From the NCBI GenBank assembly GCA_022564535.1, contig JADFLD010000058.1, positions 1-8,337 of the forward strand: a stretch of 8,337 bases of DNA. The letters run 5' to 3'. This document shows positions 1 to 5,760 of this stretch, piece after piece (the first letter of the stretch is position 1; every line of letters starts with the position of its first letter). The translations under genes were made by a program, and so were the position numbers. A model generated the notes under the pieces. That model made no database searches. It was not told where the DNA came from and saw only the letters and a program-made list of their open reading frames with translations. The stretch comes from Gemmatimonadota bacterium (GTDB taxonomy: Bacteria > Gemmatimonadota > Gemmatimonadetes > Longimicrobiales > UBA6960).

Positions 1-3000
1 CCGGCGCCTACCCTCTCTTCTTCACACAGCCAATTTCGAAACGCGCGTTTCTCGGTGGGCGCGTATTGGGTGGGCTCCTCACGAATGCTCTCGTCTTCAC
101 GAGCATCCCGCTCGGCATCTGGTTTGGCACGATACTTCCCTTCCTGGACGCGGAACGGCTCGGCCCGAACCAAGCGATGTACTTCCTGCACCCGTTCGCC
201 TTCTTCGTTCTGCCGAACCTTCTCTTCACCGGCGCGCTCTTCTTCGCACTCGCGCTCGTGACCCGGCGGATGCTGCCCAACTACGTGGGCGGCGCGGTCC
301 TGCTCATCGGATATATGGTCGCGGGGCAACTCATCTCCGACATGGAGAACGAGCTGGCTGCGAGTCTCATCGATCCATTCGGAGGACAGGCGTTCTCGAT
401 GCTCACGAAGTACTGGACCGTGGCCGAGAAGAACTCGCTGCTGGCGCCGGTGGGTGGGGCACTTCTGTACAACCGGCTGCTCTGGCTGGCGATCGGGGCC
501 GCGATCTTCGCCCTCTGTTACAAGATCTTTCGATTCTCGCATCTGGGGCCGTCGCTGCCGCGACGCCGAAAATCCGTCCCCACGCTCGTGGATTCTCCGC
601 CTAGGACCCGAGGCCACCGTATCGAAATTCCCACGGCCGCACGCTCGTTCACCGGAATGGCGGTCGTCCTCCAGTTCACATCGATGACGCGCCAGGCGTT
701 CATCTCGATCGCGCGCAACGTGTACTTCTACGCAATCGTGGGAGCAGGCCTGCTCTTCCTCGGCTTCAGTGCCCCGCTGGTCGGCGAGCTGTATGGGACA
801 TCGACCTTCCCCGTCACCTACGCGACGCTGGAGGTGCTGGAGGGGAGCTTCTCGCTCTTCGTCCTCGTGCTCATCGCCTTTTACTCGGGTGAGCTCGTTT
901 GGGAGGAGCGAGATCTCAAGGCAGACCAGATGTACGACTCGATGCCCATGCGGACGTGGATACCCTTCGTATCGAAGCTCGCGGCGCTTACGCTGACCGT
1001 CGCCATCCTGCTGGCGGTCGTCATGTTCGCGGGCATCGCAACCCAGGCGTTCCAAGGCTACTTCAAGTTCGAGCTCGGGCTCTACCTGCAAACGCTGTTC
1101 GGCCTGCGCTGGATCGACTACGTCCTGCTTTGCGTCATGGCCCTGCTCGTGCACACGCTCGTGGACCACAAGCACATGGGCCACATGATCATCATCGGCC
1201 TCTTCGTGTTCACGCTCTTCATGGGTCAGCTCGGCCTCGAGCACAACCTTTATCGGTACGGCTCGGACGTCGGCCACAGGTACTCCGACATGAACCGCTT
1301 CGGCCCATACCTCGGGCCGTTCTTCTGGTTCAAGCTCTACTGGGGGGGCGTCGCGTTGCTCTTCGCGCTGGCGTCAAACCTGTTCTGGATCCGAGGCGTC
1401 GAGTCTGGGCATCGGTTCCGGCTCCGTTTGGCGAAGGGGCGTGTTTCACGCGCAGTCCTGGGCGGTTCGGCGCTCGGATTGGCGCTGACGATGACGACAG
1501 GCGGGTTCATTTTCTACAACACTAATGTGCTGAACGAGTACCGGACCGGCATCGAATCCGAAGAGTTGCGGGCGCGGTATGAGCGGCTGTACAAACCGTA
1601 CGAGCACATGCCGAAGCCACGCATCGTGGCCGTCGACATCGAAGTGGATCTCTACCCGGACGAGCGCGACGCAGACCTACGCGGCGTCCTCACGCTCACC
1701 AACAAGACCGACGGTCCGATCGACTCCGTGCACGTGAGCCTCGCGCCATCGGTAGAGGTGAGAGAGCTCGTCTTCGGTCGCCCCGCCGAGCTCCTTCTCA
1801 ACGACGAGGCGCTCGCGTACCGGATCTATGCGTTCGACTCGCCCTTCGAACCCGGGGATACCACGACACTCACCTTCGACCTCGCCCGAACCGTCGACGG
1901 TTTCAGCAACTCCGTCAGGCTCGGAGTCGTCGGGAACGGGACGTTTATCAACTCATCGCTGATCCCGAGCCTCGGCTACTCTCCGAACGCTGAGCTCAGC
2001 AACGACAATACGCGCAGGAAACACGGTCTCGAGCCCCGTGACCGCCTGCCTGCGGTCGACGACTCTGTGGCGCTCATGGACAACTACATCTCGCTCGACG
2101 CCGACTGGATCGACTTCAAGGCGACGGTCAGCACCGTCGAGAGCCAGATCGCGATCGCTCCGGGCTACCTGGTGGAAGAGTGGGTCGAGGACGGTCGTCG
2201 CTATTTCCGGTACGAAATGGGCGACCCGATCCTCAACTTCTACTCGTTCCTTTCAGCCGAGTGGGACGTCGCCACGGACCGGTGGAACGACGTCGATATC
2301 TCTGTCTACTACCACCCAGGCCACGAGTACAATATCCATCGCATGATAAGTGCGGTGAAGAAGTCGTTGGACTACTACTCCGAGCATTGGGGGCCTTACC
2401 AGCACCGGCAGCTGCGCATTCTCGAGTTCCCTCGCTACTCGGCGTTCGCGCAGTCGTTCCCCAACACGATCCCGTACTCCGAAGCGATCGGCTTCATCGC
2501 CGATGTGGACGACAACGATGACGACATCGACTACCCGTTCTACGTGACGGCCCACGAGGTCGCGCATCAGTGGTGGGCGCACCAGGTGATCGGTGGTCGG
2601 GTGCAAGGAGCGACGGTTCTCTCCGAGACGCTGTCGCAGTACTCGGCGCTCATGGTCATGGAGCACGAGTACGGAGCCGAGAAGATGAAACGGTTCCTGG
2701 AGTACGAGATGGACCAGTATCTCGAAGGTCGCAGCTTCGAGACCAAGAAGGAGCTGCCCCTCATCCTCAACGAAAACCAACCCTACATCCACTACCGGAA
2801 GGGGTCGGTGGTGATGTACGCGCTCAAGGACTACATCGGTGAGGATGCCGTGAACCGGGCGCTCGCCAGCTTCCTCGATGAGGCGAGGTATCAGGGCCCA
2901 CCCTACCCGAACTCCCTGGCGCTGCTCGAGCACCTGAAGGCCGTCACGCCCGACTCCCTTCAGTACGTGATCGAGGACATGTTCGAGACGATCACGCTCT

Positions 3001-3350
3001 ACGAGAACCGGGCCACGGGGGCCACGTCGACCAAGAACGGGGACGGATCGTATCGGGTCCGCATCGATATCGAGTCGATCAAGTTCCGAGCGGATTCGCT
3101 CGGCAACGAGAGCGAGATCCCCGTAAACGACTTCATCGACATCGGCGTCTTCGGCGAAGACGAAAATGGCGACGAGGTGACGCTGTACCTCGAAAAGCAC
3201 CGCATTCTTTCGGGTGAACAGCAGATCGAGGTTTGGGTGACCGAGTTGCCGCTACGAGCGGGAATCGACCCCAGATACAAGCTCATCGACCGCCACAAGG
3301 ACGACAACGTGGTGGATGTCGAGAATGAGGAAGGCGGAGGCTCGGGCTAG
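1..3350 (+). CDS. ABC-2 type permease fused to M1-family zinc aminopeptidase domain (5' end outside window)
   Basis: The frame (codons from position 3) is open to the left edge, so the gene is 5'-partial. The TTG at 66 is an internal Leu codon, because the residues before it (FFTQPISKRAFLGGR) already belong to an ABC-2 permease. Visible length is 1115 residues, numbered from base 3. Residues 1 to about 535 hold about 11 hydrophobic segments in two permease modules; the second has GELVWEERD at about 296-304 before a cytoplasmic-looking loop. Residues from about 540 form an M1-type peptidase: HEVAH at 851-855 (zinc ligands and catalytic Glu), third ligand Glu875 in LSETL, and probable catalytic Tyr931 in YIHYRKGS. 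The usual exopeptidase GAMEN motif is not seen; the corresponding stretch reads QSFPNTIPYSEAIGF. The end (DPRYKLIDRHKDDN plus a short acidic/Gly tail) looks complete. Known fusions of this type usually sit beside an ABC ATPase gene, which would be upstream of the window. Substrate is unknown; peptide export coupled to processing is only inference. Confidence 0.93.
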   Translation, partial: GAYPLFFTQPISKRAFLGGRVLGGLLTNALVFTSIPLGIWFGTILPFLDAERLGPNQAMYFLHPFAFFVLPNLLFTGALFFALALVTRRMLPNYVGGAVLLIGYMVAGQLISDMENELAASLIDPFGGQAFSMLTKYWTVAEKNSLLAPVGGALLYNRLLWLAIGAAIFALCYKIFRFSHLGPSLPRRRKSVPTLVDSPPRTRGHRIEIPTAARSFTGMAVVLQFTSMTRQAFISIARNVYFYAIVGAGLLFLGFSAPLVGELYGTSTFPVTYATLEVLEGSFSLFVLVLIAFYSGELVWEERDLKADQMYDSMPMRTWIPFVSKLAALTLTVAILLAVVMFAGIATQAFQGYFKFELGLYLQTLFGLRWIDYVLLCVMALLVHTLVDHKHMGHMIIIGLFVFTLFMGQLGLEHNLYRYGSDVGHRYSDMNRFGPYLGPFFWFKLYWGGVALLFALASNLFWIRGVESGHRFRLRLAKGRVSRAVLGGSALGLALTMTTGGFIFYNTNVLNEYRTGIESEELRARYERLYKPYEHMPKPRIVAVDIEVDLYPDERDADLRGVLTLTNKTDGPIDSVHVSLAPSVEVRELVFGRPAELLLNDEALAYRIYAFDSPFEPGDTTTLTFDLARTVDGFSNSVRLGVVGNGTFINSSLIPSLGYSPNAELSNDNTRRKHGLEPRDRLPAVDDSVALMDNYISLDADWIDFKATVSTVESQIAIAPGYLVEEWVEDGRRYFRYEMGDPILNFYSFLSAEWDVATDRWNDVDISVYYHPGHEYNIHRMISAVKKSLDYYSEHWGPYQHRQLRILEFPRYSAFAQSFPNTIPYSEAIGFIADVDDNDDDIDYPFYVTAHEVAHQWWAHQVIGGRVQGATVLSETLSQYSALMVMEHEYGAEKMKRFLEYEMDQYLEGRSFETKKELPLILNENQPYIHYRKGSVVMYALKDYIGEDAVNRALASFLDEARYQGPPYPNSLALLEHLKAVTPDSLQYVIEDMFETITLYENRATGATSTKNGDGSYRVRIDIESIKFRADSLGNESEIPVNDFIDIGVFGEDENGDEVTLYLEKHRILSGEQQIEVWVTELPLRAGIDPRYKLIDRHKDDNVVDVENEEGGGSG

Positions 3351-3359
3351 CGCTAGCCC
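3344..3359. repeat. 16-base perfect palindrome spanning two convergent stop codons
   Basis: GGGCTAGCGCTAGCCC reads the same on both strands. It contains the TAG that ends the permease/peptidase gene (3348-3350, +) and the TAG that ends the VTT gene (3355-3353, -), two bases apart. As RNA it could form a 6-bp stem with a GCGC loop on either transcript. No T tract follows on either side, so it is not a classic intrinsic terminator. It might still slow polymerase or protect both 3' ends, which is inference. Confidence 0.6.
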
Positions 3360-3886
3360 AGGAGTCCCCGTACGCCCTGCGTGAGAAGGACGTAGCTGAG
3401 GACCAGGGGCACCTCCCCGAGGAGCAGCGCGAGCATCATGCGCCGGTAGGACATCTGCACGAGCCCCGCCACATAGCAGATCACGTCGGTCGGAACGAGC
3501 GGGAAGAAGGACCACCCGGCCACGAACCAGAACGAATAGGGTTTTACGAGGTGAGCTCGTACGCGGACGATCTTCTCCGGGTACTTCCGCTCCAGAAGCT
3601 CGTCATACCGCCCCAGGCCCGGCATGGAGTAGATCACCGAAGCCGACAAGACGACGCCCACGATCGAAACCAGGAACACGGCGGCCGGCGACCCGGGGAA
3701 AAGCATCCCGCCCGCGAGAATCACCGGAGTGCTGGGAATGAGGAAGAGTCCCCGGACCACGGACACGGCGACGAAGCCCGCGAACGCCCACGCTCCCCAC
3801 AGTTGCATGAGTTCGGCCATCGACTCCTGGCTGAAGGACGCCGGGTCCCGAAGCCACTGCACGCCCACGACCAGGATCGCGAGCAC
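3353..3886 (-). CDS. SNARE-associated/VTT domain (TVP38/DedA-like) membrane protein; start uncertain
   Basis: Small polytopic inner-membrane protein of the TVP38/TMEM64/DedA (VTT) superfamily, whose members are linked to lipid scrambling and membrane homeostasis; the role here is not shown. From the GTG at 3886 it has 177 residues: a first hydrophobic helix, the amphipathic linker SFSQESMAELMQLWGAWAFAG, a hydrophobic stretch with LIPSTPVILAGGMLFPGSPA typical of the re-entrant segment, a basic loop (ERKYPEKIVRVRAHLVK), then FFPLVPTD at 127-134 followed by YVAG and a final helix. This F-x2-P-x2-P pattern supports the family. The start is unclear. GTG 3886 falls inside the first helix (RVVTYIWVLAILVVGVQWL), so translation probably begins further upstream. 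The only other ordinary in-frame starts are ATG 4084 and ATG 4156, both deep inside the preceding permease gene and without a Shine-Dalgarno sequence. An ATA codon at 3952-3950 overlaps the permease stop. Translation is probably coupled to that gene. Confidence 0.85.
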   Translation of the reverse strand: MLAILVVGVQWLRDPASFSQESMAELMQLWGAWAFAGFVAVSVVRGLFLIPSTPVILAGGMLFPGSPAAVFLVSIVGVVLSASVIYSMPGLGRYDELLERKYPEKIVRVRAHLVKPYSFWFVAGWSFFPLVPTDVICYVAGLVQMSYRRMMLALLLGEVPLVLSYVLLTQGVRGLLG

Positions 3887-3948
3887 CCAGATGTACGTGA
3901 CGACCCGACCCGCGCGTTCGGGAACGCTCCAACGGCCCCGCGCAGCCC

Positions 3949-5163
3949 CTATTCGTACCCCAGCGCGTCGATCGGGTCGAGCATGGCGGCTCGCCGTGCC
4001 GGCCAGACTCCGAAAAACAAGCCGACCGCAGCCGAAAAGGCGAGCGCGGACCCGCCGGCGGCCGGTGCGATCGCCGTGTCCCATCCGGCGACCCGGGTCA
4101 TGAGGTCCGCCGCTCCATATCCCACGGCCACCCCCAAGACGCCACCCAAAATGCACAGTACGAGCGCCTCGACCAGGAACTGCGTCATGATCGCACGGCG
4201 CGTGGCCCCCAATGCCTTCCTGATGCCGATCTCACGCGTCCGCTCCGTGACGGACACCAGCATGATGTTCATGATGCCGATGCCGCCCACGAGAAGACTC
4301 ACGCCGGCGATCCCCGCGAGCAGAAGCGTGAACGTCTGGTTCGTCTCGTTGAACGTCGCAAGCAAGTCGGCCGAGTTCCCGATATTGAAGTCCGCGTCCT
4401 CTCCGGGTCGAATCCGGTGCTCACGGCGCATGACCCGATCGATCATACCATACGCGAGGTCCAGCTCGCCCGTCGTGGCCGTCGCCGCGTAGATCGCGTT
4501 CAGCCGATCCCGCCCCCCCATGACCCGGTACTGCGCGGTCGACTGCGGAACGAAGATCTGATCGTCCGGACGAATCCAGGCCGCGTCACCCTTCTCGTCG
4601 AGCACACCGATCACCTCGAAGGGAATCCCGCGAATCTGGATCGTTTGACCGACGAGAACTTCGGGCGGGGTATCCCCGAGAGCTTCGGGAACGCTGTAGC
4701 CCAGAACCGCCACACGGCGGCGCCCTTGGATCTCGCCCTGGTTGAAGAATCGCCCGACGCTCAGCGTGTGGTTGTAGATGTCGAAGTACTCCGGCCAGAC
4801 GCCCATCAACTGGTTGCGAGAATTCCAGCGGAGGTAAGTGACCTGCAGCCGGGACTGCTGCTCCGGAGACACGGTCAGCAGGCCATTGGAAGACGCCCTG
4901 AGCGCCTCCGCGTCCTTGATCGACAACTGGGTATCGCCACGGGACACGCCATGCATCATCTGCTGTCCCGGCCGGATGGTCAGGACCGTCGTACCCAGTC
5001 TGTTGATCTGATCCTCGACCCGACGCTGCGCGCCTTCGCCGAGCGCGACCATCGTAATGACAGCGGCAATTCCGATGACGATACCCAGCGTCGTCAACAC
5101 GGAGCGCAGCGCGTTCGCCCGAATCGCGCCCATCGAAACCATCACGATCTCGAACAAAAGCAT
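3949..5163 (-). CDS. MacB/FtsX-type ABC transporter permease
   Basis: Complete 404-residue inner-membrane permease of the MacB type (type VII ABC fold, four transmembrane helices). An N-terminal helix (MLLFEIVMVSMGAIRANALRS, then LTTLGIVIGIAAVITMVA) is followed by a periplasmic MacB_PCD-like domain at about 45-270 and a C-terminal FtsX domain at about 275-400. The hallmark GGIGIMNIM (293-301) leads into the coupling-helix segment ERTREIGIRKALGA (307-320), and the protein ends with PARRAAMLDPIDALGYE, a very typical MacB-family C-terminus. Start ATG 5163 has a Shine-Dalgarno-like GAGAGGA. MacB-type proteins move substrates mechanically across the periplasm (macrolides, toxins, lipoproteins) with an ATPase and often an HlyD-type adaptor. 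Neither partner is fused to it or present elsewhere in the window, so the substrate is unknown. It lies 66 bases after the CBS gene and just before the VTT gene on the same strand. Confidence 0.95.
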   Translation of the reverse strand: MLLFEIVMVSMGAIRANALRSVLTTLGIVIGIAAVITMVALGEGAQRRVEDQINRLGTTVLTIRPGQQMMHGVSRGDTQLSIKDAEALRASSNGLLTVSPEQQSRLQVTYLRWNSRNQLMGVWPEYFDIYNHTLSVGRFFNQGEIQGRRRVAVLGYSVPEALGDTPPEVLVGQTIQIRGIPFEVIGVLDEKGDAAWIRPDDQIFVPQSTAQYRVMGGRDRLNAIYAATATTGELDLAYGMIDRVMRREHRIRPGEDADFNIGNSADLLATFNETNQTFTLLLAGIAGVSLLVGGIGIMNIMLVSVTERTREIGIRKALGATRRAIMTQFLVEALVLCILGGVLGVAVGYGAADLMTRVAGWDTAIAPAAGGSALAFSAAVGLFFGVWPARRAAMLDPIDALGYE

Positions 5164-5170
5164 GTCGTAT

Positions 5171-5177
5171 TCCTCTC
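5171..5177 (-). promoter_or_regulatory. Ribosome binding site of the MacB-type permease
   Basis: GAGAGGA on the minus strand ends 7 bases before ATG 5163, a good Shine-Dalgarno match and spacing. It supports that start, which also opens directly on the expected N-terminal membrane helix. Confidence 0.6.
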
Positions 5178-5229
5178 GGCCTAAAGTCGACCTTTACAGT
5201 GGCTATCGTTCCGCCGGAAGAGCACGCGC

Positions 5230-5661
5230 TCAGCCGGCCCCGTGGATATACTGGCGAAGCTGGGAGTTCTCATCCTCCGCCACGATTCGACACGCGTTGA
5301 GGAGGTCGCCGATCGAAACGATCCCCGCGAGTCGATCGCCCTCCATCACCGGCAGATGCCGAATCCGGTTCTCGGTCATCAAGTCCATCAGATCGGTTAG
5401 CTCATCCTCGGGCTGTGCGGTGATCACGGCTCGCGTCATTACGGTACCCACCTCGGTTGAGCCGAGCTCTCCGGGCGCTCGCGCAGTGAGCCGCAATATA
5501 TCGCGTTCCGTCAGGATGCCCAAGGTACGCGCGCCGTCCATCACGACCAAGCCACCGATGTTCTTTTCCACAAGCAATCGGGCGGCGTCGAGAACGCTTT
5601 CCGACTCCGTGATCGTGATGACTTCATGGCCCTTGTTTCGAAGGATCTCCGCGAGCTTCAT
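5230..5661 (-). CDS. Two-CBS-domain protein (probable nucleotide-sensing regulator)
   Basis: Stand-alone pair of CBS domains, 143 residues, cytoplasmic, with no signal peptide or membrane segment. CBS1 is about residues 12-60 and CBS2 about 75-128. Each ends with the ribose/phosphate-binding signature of CBS modules: GILTERD at 48-54 and GIVSIGD at 113-119. The linker carries VGTVMTR (71-77 region), the usual lead-in to the second CBS domain, and the end LRQYIHGAG is typical of this short family. Such proteins bind adenine nucleotides and modulate partners; the ligand and partner here cannot be read from sequence. Start ATG 5661 is preferred over ATG 5691 because GGGGAGGA sits just upstream of it. 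The upstream ATG has no such site and would add only ten residues (MIVPSSGEEA) encoded across that ribosome-binding sequence. It lies 99 bases downstream of the barrel gene and 66 bases upstream of the permease gene. Confidence 0.93.
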   Translation of the reverse strand: MKLAEILRNKGHEVITITESESVLDAARLLVEKNIGGLVVMDGARTLGILTERDILRLTARAPGELGSTEVGTVMTRAVITAQPEDELTDLMDLMTENRIRHLPVMEGDRLAGIVSIGDLLNACRIVAEDENSQLRQYIHGAG

Positions 5662-5665
5662 GGCT

Positions 5666-5673
5666 TCCTCCCC
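5666..5673 (-). promoter_or_regulatory. Ribosome binding site deciding the CBS-protein start
   Basis: GGGGAGGA on the minus strand lies 4 bases before ATG 5661 (core GGAGG at 5671-5667, 5 bases away). It is the strongest Shine-Dalgarno sequence in the window and argues that translation begins at 5661 rather than at the ATG at 5691. Confidence 0.7.
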
Positions 5674-5708
5674 GGAAGAGGGAACGATCATTGAAGGTCA
5701 ATCTGGTC

Positions 5709-5731
5709 CGGTGAGGCCGTTATGGCCACCG
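5709..5731. other. Imperfect hairpin in the gap between barrel and CBS genes
   Basis: The outer arms (CGGTG/CACCG) and inner arms (GCC/GGC) pair around a 5-base loop (ATAAC on the minus strand), with a 2-base bulge. It is the only notable structure in the 99-base gap. No T run follows on the minus strand, so full termination is unlikely. It could be an attenuating or 3'-end-protecting stem, or have no function. Confidence 0.3.
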
Positions 5732-5760
5732 ACGGAACTCCGAGCGGTCCGATTCTCGTT

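Noticed and set aside
66..68. TTG as the start of the permease/peptidase gene
   Set aside because: The same frame is open to the window edge and the upstream residues carry a permease loop motif, so the gene begins outside the window.
899..1525. A 208-codon + frame inside the permease gene
   Set aside because: Very Arg/Ala/Pro/His-rich, lies entirely within the real gene in another frame, and lacks the membrane segments expected there.
2253..3200. A 315-codon open frame on the - strand opposite the peptidase domain
   Set aside because: It overlaps the conserved HEVAH region on the other strand and its translation has no recognisable motif.
4417..5184. A 255-codon open frame on the + strand opposite the MacB-type permease
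   Set aside because: Antisense to a well-supported permease; composition is His/Arg/Asp-rich and typical of a shadow frame.
5178..5229. Near-palindrome around GTCGAC with AAA/TTT flanks before the permease gene, as an operator or terminator
   Set aside because: The flanking arms are out of register by one base, the stem is AT-poor at its core and short, and no T tract or matching second site was seen.
5662..5691. ATG 5691 as the start of the CBS protein
   Set aside because: No ribosome binding site precedes it, and the added codons cover the strong GGGGAGGA that serves ATG 5661.
5692..5760. A promoter for the CBS gene (CATAAC as a -10 box)
   Set aside because: No acceptable -35 hexamer lies at 16-18 bases upstream; the match is too weak to report.
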